From: Macrostomum hystrix
Lineage: Eukaryota > Platyhelminthes > Macrostomidae
Reading direction: 5' to 3'
DNA: 64,000 nt
Assembly (NCBI GenBank): GCA_950097015.1
Contig: CATNEN010000038.1
Location: forward strand, 26,449,001 to 26,513,000
Under the pieces are notes generated by a model that saw nothing but the letters and a program-made list of their open reading frames with translations, had not been told where the DNA came from and did not search any database. Of the stretch, positions 48,401-59,155 are shown piece after piece (within the stretch, counting starts at the first letter, position 1; the number at the start of each line of letters is the position of its first letter). The translations under genes were made by a program, and so were the position numbers.

Positions 48401-49779
48401 TTATCCTATTTGTAGGGGAACTGACAGTGAATGGCTTATCCTATTTGTAGGGAACTGACAGTGAATGACTTATCCTATTTGTAGGGAACTGACAGTGAAT
48501 GACTCATCTTATTTGTAGGGAGCTGACAGTGAATGACTTATCCTATTTGTAGGGAGCTGACAGTGAATGACTTATCCTATTTGTAGGGAACTGACAGTGA
48601 ATGACTTATCCTATTTGTAGGGGAACTGACAGTGAATGACTTATCCTATTTGTAGGGAGCTGACAGTGAATGACTTATCCTATTTGTAGGGAACTGACAG
48701 TGAATGACTTATCCTATTTGTAGGGAACTGACAGTGAATGACTTATCCTATTTGTAGGGGAACTGACAGTGAATGACTTATCCTATTTGTAGGGAGCTGA
48801 CAGTGAATGACTTATTCTATTTGTAGGGAACTGACAGTGAATGACTTATCCTATTTGTAGGGGAACTGACAGTGAATGACTTATCCTATTTGTAGGGAAC
48901 TGACAGTGAATGACTTGTTCAATTTTCAAGGAAATGAACTGAATGACTTATCCTATTTGTAGGGAACTGACAGTGAATGACTTGTTCAATTTTCAAGGAA
49001 ATGAACTGAATGACTCATCGAATATATTTTGTAGGTAGCTGACTGGGTAGTGACATTTTAACATGTTTGTGAAAATATATCAGCCTTGCTCATTGCTAAA
49101 AGTGCAACAAAGTATAATAAAACAAGATATCGCACCTGAACGGCCCTGAAATGCGACCATCCAATGGCAAAGTGGCCTTCCCATTGTCGTCAGCCAAGGC
49201 CAACTCTAACAGCGGCCTAGTGTGACTAAGGCACTGCACTATGCTATTCATATAGCAGGTGTTGCCCAAATTGCCTAGGCCGATTCGACCGCGGCGAGAG
49301 CGTTGGCTCGAATTGCCGATTGCAGCCGACCGTGTTGACACTTCTACAGTACTAGTAGTATTATTAGTACTATCAACCATAGGCGCGGTAGCCTCAGTGT
49401 AAGATGGCGGCGGTGTTTTCAGTTTACAAATCGGCTCGCTATTATTATTGGCTGTTGAAGCAGCAGAATATCTAGACACCGACATTGGTAACTGCCTACG
49501 ATTCACGTCGCTGACATAACCACGTGTAGCTAAGATACTACTTCTCGTTGTTGGGGTTTCATAGCTACTGCCATAAGTAGTAGCACTATTGTAGCCATTG
49601 TTTAGCCGGCTATTGGATAAATTTCCACTGGCCGAGCTTGATAATGGATAATGAGTGATTGGCGATCTGCCAGCACCAGACACTACGGGGTTGGTGAAAT
49701 GCCGAGAGTAGTTGTGTCGGCCAGTACTGGTGGCATAATGTGTGCTGTCGAACCTAGTTGAACTAAAATTTGAACTCAT
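45403..49779 (-). CDS. USP2: USP2-like ubiquitin-specific protease, complete
   Basis: Exons 49779-49136, 48254-47997, 47098-46930, 46687-46435 and 45695-45403 join in phase to 538 residues (human USP2 is about 605). The N-terminal 160 residues are Ser/Thr/Asn-rich and probably disordered. Catalytic Cys175 lies in IGLGNLGNTCYMNSIVQCL; GYGQQDAEEFLRYLLEALH follows in exon 2. The zinc-binding Cys pairs are CSHC (exon 3) and CEKC...C (exon 4). Exon 3 has TTFDPFWDLALPIPR and exon 4 LPRILVLHLVRFS. The His box is HSGTPYGGHYTATVR (His485), with Asn503/Asp504 in WLSCNDSQV. All expected catalytic residues are present, so an active deubiquitinase is likely. The exon 4 donor (cgcg/gttcgt) is the weakest join but is phase-correct. 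The start was chosen as the first ATG after the in-frame acceptor region near 49880. Introns 1, 2 and 4 each hold a different minisatellite. Confidence 0.87.
45697..46335. repeat. 40-bp minisatellite copying the intron 4/exon 5 junction (USP2-like intron 4)
   Basis: In transcript sense each unit reads aaatccccagcttagacttt then cctggttgtt plus aaaaatcccc. The real junction reads aaatcccctgctcag/acttt then actgtgctg, so the last degenerate unit is the true acceptor and the start of exon 5. About 15 copies are present. The array fills most of the intron (46434-45696). Confidence 0.93.
47215..47965. repeat. 36-bp minisatellite, about 21 copies (USP2-like intron 2)
   Basis: The unit on the plus strand is agccctgtttgggaatggga then tcagtgataagctgag. 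In transcript sense each unit has cactgat, a pyrimidine-rich run and cccaaacag, a 3' splice-site-like module. The array begins about 35 nt after the exon 2 donor. Confidence 0.95.
48281..49040. repeat. 34-bp minisatellite, about 22 copies (USP2-like intron 1)
   Basis: The unit is gggaactgacagtgaatgac then ttatcctatttgta. Its acceptor-side end lies about 27 nt from the exon 2 acceptor (ccttataccacag), so branch-point sequence must be inside or next to the array. Confidence 0.95.
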
Positions 49780-50371
49780 TTTAGAGACAAGAAATAGATC
49801 AGAAAATAGTTTCTTGTTCAGGCAGGCAAGAACTCTTGCAAGTGCTTTTACATCCGTCAGATTGTGGCAATTATTCTGTATCTGCAATATAAGAAATTAT
49901 ATAAATATGTTGTTTCTGTCAAACAGACCTGTTGAATTACTATCTTATTTAACTTAGTTGTTAGGTAAATAAAGCTGATCTTGAAAGCAATTATTAATTC
50001 ACTCCTTTCAGTGTCATCTTTGAGAAATAAATTTTCTGCCAATAAATATAATATAGTGAGAAAGAAAATGCTAGCTGTACAGTAACCATTGTACTGTACA
50101 GATAGCAATAATGAAATTCTTTTTTTCATGCTTCATTAACTGTTTTGAATAGTAGCATCCAAATCAGAATTTAGCTTAAAATTAAAGACAAATTTAGCTA
50201 CATTTTTAAACTTGCTTCACTTTGAAAAGCCACAGCAATGGGTGCTGAGAATGATTTTAATGTTTGAAATATTGGAATTTTAAGTTAGAAAATAGCTATC
50301 TGTTAAATACATTTTTTTCACATCAGAATATATGGATAAAATATGTTTACAACAGCCTTCATGAACAAAAC
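49780..50371. other. USP2-like upstream region
   Basis: Contains an acceptor-like atattgcag near 49885 that could start the coding exon's 5' UTR. No promoter was recognised. Confidence 0.4.
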
Positions 50372-50379
50372 TTCTCACC

Positions 50380-50620
50380 CATACATGTGCAACCTCCCAA
50401 ATCTTAGCTGGCTGTGTGACTTAGTTTTTGCTCTATTTATGACTTAGTTTGCTCTCATTTGCTCTATTTTTCTCTCCCATTTCTCTCTTCTTCACGCCTT
50501 CCTTTTTTGTCCATTGGTCCCCCTTTGATTTTTTTTGCACTTGGTTGATTGGTTTTTGTGACTTACCTTGCTTGGCCCTTGTTTCACCTGGTTGGTTCGG
50601 CCGGGTGTTGCGCATGTATG
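50380..50620. mobile_element. hAT-like MITE (CATACATG family), copy 2
   Basis: The copy starts catacatgtgcaacctccc and ends gggtgttgcgcatgtatg. It is flanked by the perfect 8-bp duplication ttctcacc (50372-50379 and 50621-50628). It is the reverse-oriented relative of the copy at 12648-12929. Confidence 0.85.
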
Positions 50621-50699
50621 TTCTCACCACAATCTTGTCTTTTGAAATCACTTTTGAAATGCACAAAATTGTGATCACATAATATCAGACCTAAAGCTA

Positions 50700-50966
50700 C
50701 GTACATGCGCAACCTCCCAAACCTTAGCTGGCTGTGCGACTTAGTTTTTGCTCTCATTTGCAACTTAGTTTGTTTCATTGCTCTATTTACGACTTAGTTT
50801 GCTCTCATTTGCTCTCTTTTTCTCTCCCCTTTTTCCTTTTCTTCACGCCTTCCTTTTTTGTCCCTTGGTCCCCCCTTTGATTTTTTTGCGCTTGGTTGAT
50901 TGGTTTTTGCGACTTACCTTGCTTGGCCCTCGTTTCACCCGGCCGGTTTGGCCAGGTTGCTAATAA
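50700..50966. mobile_element. hAT-like MITE (CATACATG family), copy 3, right end truncated
   Basis: It starts cgtacatgcgcaacctccc and runs in the same orientation as copy 2, ending ggccaggttgc without the expected catgtatg terminus. It lies only 80 bp from copy 2, so either tandem insertion or local duplication produced the pair. Confidence 0.7.
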
Positions 50967-51280
50967 AGAAATGCTAATAAAGGAAACAAGGCAGGGCAAG
51001 CTAACAACTTGGCAAGAATTAAACCAACTTCCTCAAATTTCTTAGTACTTTCCACCTCTTCTTTTCTCTCCTCCTTTGTTTTAGCCATAAAAATAGCCAC
51101 TAGGCCTAATAAACTGCTACACTAATACACATCATTCAAAACTTGCACAAATCTAAGTATTTACTCATGCTGTCATGGTTGCTAAGAAAGTTGTTAGCTT
51201 TAGTAAAGATAATTAACCATGCAAAACTAGGTAGGCCTAGGATTGCCAAATTACTAATTCAACTACCCTATAGGCTCTAC

Positions 51281-52573
51281 CAGTGTTGGGCAAGTTACTT
51301 TAAAAAAGTAACTTCCGGTCAAGTAACTTCCGGTTCTAACGAAAGTAACTTCCGGTAGTAGTTCCGGTACCTGCACTCGAAAAAAAAGTAACTTCCGGTT
51401 CTTCGGCACCGGTACTTTCTACTTTTGAAAAATCGCGTGTTAAAGAAGGGCTTAATTATGTTTTTATTATTAAAAAAACTAATAATAACATGCCTTTGCA
51501 ACTGCCAACTTGTCTAGAGTAAAACCAAGTGGAAAATGATTAAATGAAATTATTGAAAACGAAAAATGTATTTCTGAAAACCTATATTTTTATGGTTTTT
51601 GCTTCTTTTTCCAGCACTAAGGTTCAATCCTTGCTGTGGCAGTACTTTACCAATTACCACTCAAAAGTTTGGCCTGTGCAACTAAAAAAGCTGAAAAAAA
51701 ATTAGATTTGCATGTATTTTACACCATAACATTACATTAAGTTTAAATTTGAATAAAGCGTGCGCAAATAGACTAAACGTGATCAGTAAAAAATGAAAAT
51801 TCGAAAATTGAAAAATCGCGCCTCTGTTTGACGATAATTCACGCCTGCCCTCAGAAATCGCATATTCGCGCCTGAATCACACCACTGAATAACTAACAAC
51901 ACAAGTCTTACAAACTAATGACATAAAGTGACAACTCTAAAAAAGTGCAAAGAGTAGCTCTAGTGGCGCTGCTGCCCTGCTGGTAATTACCTTTATTAAT
52001 TCAATAACCTTTTAAGCCCTGAAAAAACTACTTTGACATTTAGACAATTTAGCCTAGGTTAACAGCTGAGAAAAAAGTTTGCATGCTTCTTAAAAGGAAC
52101 CCCCGTAATTTAAACTTGAAAGCTTTAGCACTAGTGTAAAAGCTAGATATAGACAGTCATGTTGTCATGACAAATCACATCAAATGCCTGTTGCCGCGAA
52201 GTAGTACAAGGCGGTTTAGTGTCGCGTCGGCAAGAGGTGCTCGCTTTGCTCGAATTAAAAATTTAATTTTTTAAAGAACCAAAAAGTTGTTAAAATTCAC
52301 CAACTAAATAAAATTAAAAATTTCTCGGCATTTCTTACGACATTATGAACTGATGATATGAAAATTCTTTCAATTTGTATGTTTTCTTTACTTTCTTTCT
52401 CTTTTTTTCTCTGCATTTAAAAAAGTGCCGGAAGTACCGGACTTAACAAAAAGTAACTTCCGATACCCTAGTCCGGCACTACAAAAAAAAGAACCGGAAA
52501 AAAGTGCCGCTTTAAAAAACAGTAACTTCCGGCACAAAAAGTGCCGGAAGTGCCGGAAGGTTGCCCAACACTG
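51281..52573. mobile_element. Non-autonomous hAT-like element, 1.3 kb
   Basis: The element starts cagtgttgggcaa and ends ttgcccaacactg, perfect 13-bp inverted ends. It is flanked on both sides by the 8-bp duplication ggctctac (51273-51280 and 52574-52581). Both are hAT hallmarks. Subterminal regions repeat agtaacttccgg and tgccggaagt many times in both orientations. The middle is AT-rich and no transposase frame is visible. Confidence 0.88.
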
Positions 52574-52581
52574 GGCTCTAC

Positions 52582-54368
52582 AATCAGTATAATTGCCTTA
52601 AAGCTATGGTGTAAATAAGAAATTTCTTTTTAACATCTACATCTAAATTAACACAAAATACTTGCACTCACACCATTCAATATATGGATAATTCAGGTCT
52701 ATAATTGTAGTACCTGTCTTTTGAATAAATTGCATACAATTATAAGCTTCTATTTATATTTTGTGACAAGTAGCCCAAATATACTCAATTCTGTCAAAAC
52801 AAACAAAATGCTGTCCCCTAAGTCGCTAAGAGTTCATACTGACAAATGAGGGAACTAAGGGAGATAATAAAACACATAACAGACATAAAATGTATTTTTC
52901 AATTTTGATGAATTAGACATTGAAGTAGGCCTATGCCTAGCTCTCAAGACTGAGAGTAAAGAATGTTCTTAACAAAATTATCATCTTGATACTGGAAAGC
53001 ATTATAATTTCAACTAGTTTGAAACTGTTCATAAAAATTAAACATCATACACCAAAGAATACCCTGCCAGAAACAAATAAACTAGCTTTGCTAAACTAAA
53101 TCCATCTGTGATTAGGCATATATATGTATAAATGTATAAATGATAGAATTTCGAAAATGGAATAAAGCAAGAAGCAACTTGACAGCTTCACTTTTACTGC
53201 ACAGACAGACTCGATAAATTTTTAAGAAGTTGCTTTATAATAGGTGCTACACGTTTTTTAGTTCAGGGTAACGTCGAGTTTTTTATGGATGTGTCGACTT
53301 AATTTAATGTAAATAGCCTACTTCTAAAATTAAAGGTGTTTAGCTACGGGTGCATTCAAGTAGCTTAAAATCAAATAAAATGAACTTACTGCAGCTAACA
53401 AGTGCAGTTTTGACAGCAGTTTAAGTTCATTCTAAGTTACTTTAAGTTAAGCTACTCGAACGCACCCTAAATTAATTGGATTTCAATAAATGTGTTCATA
53501 ACACACAAAGGTAGTCACTTCTGTAAAAAGACACACATTAGAAAATATTATGTTAGTACTTATCACTTCTTATACGTTCGCTATTTATAATATTAATAGA
53601 AACCTAACTTTCGTCTATAAATTTAGTTTTACTGCAGAAAAAATATACGAAATTATGCATCGAAGTAAAATATAATATAAGGCGCGATTTATCGTGCTAA
53701 TCAATGTGCGCTTAAAGCTTTACTTGAGGCTGTACGAAAGAATGGGAATTTAAAACCGAATTGTAAAAAAGTTTCCTGTACATTGCAACTGCTGATAAAA
53801 TAGCTGCAGCGTTTCACTTAAGTTTATCAATATATAATATATATGGCCTTAAATGAAATGTATTTCTTCAATTAAGTTTTAAGTTGAAGTTGAGTGCAGA
53901 TAAGTTTTCACTTAACTCATCTGTGTAAAAAGGGTCATTCATGAGTTTGATTATAACTGTAGTGTGAGAGTCTTTTTAGCCTAATAGTGATTTGTTAAAT
54001 AAATCTAGGTTAGCCTTTGTTTTTTATGATATTTTTGAATTTGCATATAGTTTTAAAAGTTTTCTAGTTAGGTTATAGAGTACCAACGTATCATTGTTAT
54101 TGTAGTGTATGCGCACCCATCAATTCATCATTAAAACTCAGCTTAGCGGTCCGAGCCAGCCAGGCGAGCCTCCTATTTTACCCCTAGAGCGAAGCGGCAC
54201 ATTTGTAAGCGTGTGATTTAACCGTGCATATATTCCTGCTCTTGATTCCCCTGCCCGACCGAAGAAGTTTCGCAGACGAAACTTTTTGTAGTGTCGGCAT
54301 GTTTATTTTATAATGCGTATATTTCTACTTGAAGTAACATTTTCGCGCACTCAACATTAATGAATTAT
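52582..54368. other. Intergenic spacer
   Basis: AT-rich sequence with only the 120-bp MITE at 53348-53467 and a small hairpin (agtttcgcagacgaaact, about 54268-54285). Confidence 0.5.
53348..53467. mobile_element. Small palindromic MITE, 120 bp
   Basis: The left arm gggtgcattcaagtagctta is matched by an inverted right arm ending taagctactcgaacgcaccc. Inner parts of the arms also pair (aatgaactta / taagttcatt). It is short, non-coding and probably forms a hairpin. No target duplication was recognised. Confidence 0.65.
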
Positions 54369-55842
54369 TGTAACAGGGTTGTTTTTGTACATGCGCGCCA
54401 GCCAGGCCTACGCACGCGATCGGCCGGTCACCCTAGCCAAGGCGTTGGACTAACCCCGGTCTGGTGGGCCCAGCCAATAGGAGGACGGCTAGCCAATTTG
54501 ATGCGACCGACTTAAGCGTGATACCCCGGGCCGGGCCAATCAGCAGTCAGTTCGCTAACCGGCAGGGTCGACCTGGCAGGAGAACAAGCGGCGCGGCCGG
54601 CACCCAGGCTTTGATGAGGGTTGGGGCGGGCGCTTGACTATAAAACTGACTATTGCGTTGTCATTTTGATTCATCGTCGTGTGTCCTATACCGTGTGTAT
54701 CATCGTCGTGTTTCTTTTCGCGTGCATTTTCGTGCGTCTTCGTTGCAATCGTTGTAACGCATCCTAGTAATAGATACCGGGACAGGTAAGCCGGTCCAAC
54801 TAGTTAGCCAAAGAAAACCCCACACTCAATCCCACGTCAGCTTGCTTGGCTTGCGCTGAGCTCGGTACGTCTGGCCAACTGCTGACGGAGTGTTAGACAG
54901 GGATTGGCAAGCACGGAAGTACTCTCCATATCGCCGACAATCATCGGTGGGACGCCGTCAAATTGACATTAGGTGTGGCACGATAGAACTATCGTTGTGC
55001 CATAGTGCGGAAGTGCTTGCTGGTCGCCTCGGTTCAGACTAAGGACTTTGGGTTAGGTTGTATTATTTGTCTTGTTTTGTCATAGGGACTATGCTTTTGT
55101 ATAGGCGTTAATTGTCGCGTTATTTTCGTGAGTTCTTGTTGTGTCCAGAGTATTTTCGAGTAGAGTTCGCGTGTTCTTGTGTTGAGGCTACCGAGATTTT
55201 ATTAGTAATTTACCAGTGCGGGTTGTGAGCCTAATATTTAATCAAGTACAGTACCTGGCAGGGGACGGAAAGAGCGCTGCCAGGGGAATTAATCATCCAT
55301 AGCCTTCTCTTGTTGATTAACTAACACTTAATTATCAGCTGTTTAGCTTGGAATCCTGAACCGTCTTGTCTTCGTTATTTTCGAGTCACGGCAATAGAGT
55401 CTCTCGCAAAGAGTAGGACACCCGACCTCATTTAGGGATCTCAACGCAAAGAGAGACCTAAGTCAAAATATCACATTTTAATCGGTGCTGGTCGTCTAGA
55501 GCATTGTCAGCGAGCGCGGTCTCGATAGGCACCGGGTGGTTCTGTTAAGTACGCGACCTCGACCCCGTCGAGGATCTCGCCGTTTGGCAAAAGAGAGGTT
55601 ATAGGATTTGTCAGACCCTCGCAGAAATCGCAGACCATTGGTGGCTGATCAATTGCAGAGTAGGCATATTCGAATAGTCGAATTTGTATTAATTTTCCAT
55701 ATTGTGTAAATCACCTAAAAACTTAAATTTAAATAGTAAACGCGGGTTTAAAAGTGAAAGACTTAACAGTAGGACTACCAGCCCTTTTGCCGCCCGTTTT
55801 TACACCAAGGGTATAGAATTCCCCTGAACACTTTTGGCAGCG
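54369..55842 (+). mobile_element. Possible LTR-like segment with primer-binding-site-like motif
   Basis: The GC-richer block opens tgtaacagggttg, contains a TATA box at 54638, and is followed by tggcagcg (55835-55842), which matches the complement of the 3' end of some Leu tRNAs (8 nt). No second LTR, gag or pol frame is in the window. It may equally be a host promoter region. Confidence 0.25.
54638..54785 (+). promoter_or_regulatory. TATA box and putative non-coding first exon (GT32 gene or LTR-type promoter)
   Basis: The motif gactataaaactg is followed about 30 bp later by an initiator-like tcattttgattcatc, then by a strong donor ggacag/gtaagc at 54785/54786. An acceptor cttgtgtag lies at 56930, directly before the GT32 ATG, so a 5' UTR intron of about 2.1 kb would connect them. 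This is inference; the same features would fit an LTR promoter. Confidence 0.35.
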
Positions 55843-56931
55843 CCTGAATTCTGATTGGTTGACAGACTAGACGATGATGTACTATGGTTGAACTGCGCCT
55901 AGAAATTAGGCTTAATAATTAATCAGTAAAATTGGATAAATTCCCATCAACGTGTCCATATATAGTGGCCTAGTTCCCCTTGTTGTAGCGTTTGAAGGTC
56001 CAGCCAATCCGACTTGATAAAGGTAGGTGACCACCGAAGACGAAGATGATGCAGGCACATTCGAATGGCATGCTGATCAATTTTGAAGGCCTGGCAAGGC
56101 CACACTGAGGCGCAGTGCTAATTTGTGTATATGTTTATATGAAGTACTCGTAGACTAGCTTTTATAGAAAAAATCAGACCTTCGGCCAGAAACACTGAAT
56201 ATCTCGACGGTCTGAAGAGCTGGCGACTTGATTCTTGTTTCAGAAGATGCGCAAAAAAAGTGTTCTTGAGTTTCATGTGCTTTAAATTAGCTTGATCATA
56301 CAGATATTTGATGACAATATAAAATTAATCAGAGTAAAGTAACAGACTATTATAGTCAGTCTATGAATTGACCAATCAAGCAATTTCGCGAAATTCGCAG
56401 TTACTAACAAGAACAGCAAAAACTTCAAACCAAAATAAATGCAAAATTTTATCCATGTAAAACAAAAGAAATCGAAAGATATAGAGTTCCTAATTATAGA
56501 ATTAGACACTTTTTTACTATATAGTAATTCCCAAATCAAAAGGCAATTTAGTAAGGATCGTTACCTAATTGGTAACTATAGTAACGAGTGACGCGCCCAA
56601 CACTGATATTACACCAGAATAAGTGACAAACAATACTTCAACTTCTGAATGTTATGAATGCTAGCTGATAGCAATGCGGTCTCGTACAGGCAGGTTTTAT
56701 TAAAGTGTTTTTTTGCTTAATTTATCTCTACAATCATATGGGGTGGCCAAGTTTTTAAACAGTTGTGACGAATTTCGTAGCGGTTGCTGAACATACTTGA
56801 ACAACTAATTATAGAAAGAGAAGAGCAGATAAGGATATACTTGCTTTTTAGTTTTTCTAAATCATTCGAGTACAATATTATAAATACTTAAACCGATTTG
56901 AAATTCAAACTTGTGTTCAAACTTGTGTAGA
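55843..56931 (+). other. Region upstream of GT32 coding start
   Basis: No coding sequence recognised. If the exon at 54.7 kb belongs to the GT32 gene, this is its first intron, ending at the acceptor before 56931. Confidence 0.35.
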
Positions 56932-59155
56932 ATGAGCATATTTCGCAGACTAAGAAAACTTCTCATAGTAGTATTGATTTGCTGTGCATTCTCAGTTTTA
57001 GTTGGCTACAGAAACCTATTTGCGTCGGATCAAAGCTGGCTTCGGAAATCTGGAGCTAGATCATGTAAATTACGATAAGCTGTTTTATTTAGGTGCGGGT
57101 CCTAAACAAAACATTCAACATCCATTGCTACGTTTTCTTGTACGAATTGAATAAAGCAATAGAGTTAAAACAGGTCATATATAGGCACAATTAATATCTC
57201 ATAAAATATACGGCAACTCAGCCGCACACCAACGATCCTCACATGCAGATCCTACAGAAGCGATTCAACCATCAAACCTATGGAATGCTCGAATAACAAC
57301 GGAAGGCAAGAAGGAAGCCACAAATGAAACCACAACAGCAACTGGAGCGGAATCCACAAAGCTACGGAATACGGAAAAGACAAAGCTACGGAATGCGGAA
57401 ACCACCAAACCACAGAATTCAGAAGCCTCAAAGCTACAGAATGCGGAAACCACAAAGCTACTGAATGCGGAAACCACAAAGCTACTGAATGCGGAAACCA
57501 CAAAGCTACTGAATGCGGAAACCACAAAGCTACTGAATGCGGAAACCACAAAGCTACTGAATGCGGAAACCACAAAGCTACGGAATGCGGAAACCACAAA
57601 GCTACTGAATGCGGAAACCACAAAGCTACGGAATGCGGAAGCCACAAAGCTACTGAATGCGGAAACCACAAAGCTACGGAATGTGGAAACCACAAAGCTA
57701 CTGAATGCGGAAACCACAAAGCTACGGAATGCGGAAACCACAAAGCTACTGAATGCGGAAACCACAAAGCTACTGAATGCGGAAACCACAAAGCTACTGA
57801 ATGCGGAAACCACAAAGCTACTGAATGCGGAAACCACAAAGCTACTGAATGCGGAAACCACAAAGCTACTGAATGCGGAAACCACAAAGCTACGGAATGC
57901 GGAAACCACAAAGCTACGGAATGCGGAAACCACCAAACCACAGAATTCAGAAGCCTCAAAGCTATGGAATGCGGAAACCACCAAAACAAAGAGTTCAGAA
58001 GCCTCAAAGCTACGGAATGCGGAAACCACCAAACCACAGAATTCAGAAGCCTCAAAGCTACGGAGTGCGGAAACCACCAAAACAAAGAGTTCAGAAGCCT
58101 CAAAGCTACGGAATGCGGAAACCACCAAACCACCGAATTTACCAACAATAATTTATCCGCCAATCCGACCGATCGATACGGAATTTCTAGACTCGAACTT
58201 CGCGAAGCTGAAGGAAATCTTGCATAATCAGAGACGGCTAACCGGTCATTGGAATCGAGTGGACGAACTGATGAAGGCCAGGCGTCCTATCATGAATGCG
58301 AGCTCGTGGAGCCTGCGGTCGCCATCCGGGCACGTCTACTCGCACGAGGAGCTGCTGGCGATTGGCAATGGCGACGGTCGGCTGGCAGTGCCCAACGTGG
58401 CCCACTTTGTGCTGCCGTTTGGCAACCCGGAGCTGCAGTTTCATCACAGCGTCTGCATCCTCAGCTGCGTGTGGATCATGCGGCCTGCCCTACTGTTCCT
58501 GTGGTACTCCAGGCTGCCAACTGGACCGCACTGGCTCCAGCTGCAGCGGAACCTCACCGCTGCCGGACTGTGGAACTCCACCGTGGTGCTCGCCCACCGA
58601 AGTGTCCCGTCGGACATCTACGGCCTGCCGGTGTACAAGCTCGAGCACAAGTCAGACCTTATGCGCCTAGAAGCGGTGCTAGCATTCGGCGGCGCCTACT
58701 TCGACTTGGACGTCATCACGCTGAAGCCGCTGACGCCGCTGCGCCAATTCAACTTCACCATCGGGCGACAGTCGGCCGACGGACTGTGCAACGGCGTCTT
58801 CTTGGGCGCGCCGAACAGCACATTCTTGGCGCTGTGGCACCTGGCCTATCAGGTGTTCGACCACAATAGATGGTCAGCCCTATCAGTGAATCTGCCGCAC
58901 TACATGTGCTCAGCGACCGCCTTCAAACACCTGTGCCACTTGGAGGAGTACAGCATGGACAAGCCGAGCTGGAATGAGCACCCGGTCATCTACAAACCGG
59001 CCCAACGATGGCCGTGGCGAGAGAACAACTATGTGATGCACCTTTGGTACCGTTTTCATCCGGTCCAGTATAATTTGACCACGATTTGCACCGTAGATTC
59101 CATGCTAGGCGAAATGTTCCGATTTGTTCTGTTCGGAAATGCCACCCGCTGTTAG
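56932..59155 (+). CDS. Golgi-type GT32 glycosyltransferase (DXD) with minisatellite-encoded stalk
   Basis: Exon 1 (56932-57064, phase 1) joins 57222-59155 to give 688 residues. Residues 1-30 are a type II signal anchor: a basic start (MSIFRRLRK) then the hydrophobic LLIVVLICCAFSVLVG, as in Golgi enzymes. Residues about 70-350 are a Thr/Lys/Asn-rich stalk made of 8-residue repeats (ETTKLLNA and variants), then 16-residue repeats. The catalytic domain fills the C-terminal half: VPNVAHFVLPFG, LFLWYSRLPTGPHW, HKSDLMRLEAVLAFGGAY, then the DXD motif FDLDV (Asp539, Asp541). Gly_transf_sug/GT32 enzymes, which include the alpha-1,4-Gal/GlcNAc transferases, use a nucleotide sugar and a metal held by DXD; donor and acceptor here are unknown. 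Several N-glycosylation sequons (NLTA, NSTV, NFTI, NSTF) fit a lumenal domain. The small intron (57065-57221) is my assignment. An acceptor (cttgtgtag) just before the ATG implies an upstream non-coding exon. Confidence 0.8.
57345..58140 (+). repeat. 24-bp coding minisatellite in the GT32 stalk
   Basis: The unit gaaaccacaaagctactgaa tgcg encodes ETTKLLNA, about 22 copies. From about 57,910 it passes into 48-bp composites (PQNSEASKLRNAETTK-like). It is in frame with both the signal anchor and the catalytic domain. Minus-strand open frames across it are shadows. Confidence 0.93.

Noticed and set aside
57252-58163. 303- and 287-codon minus-strand frames
   Set aside because: Shadows of the 24-bp coding array; the plus frame links in phase to a recognisable GT32 domain and a signal anchor.
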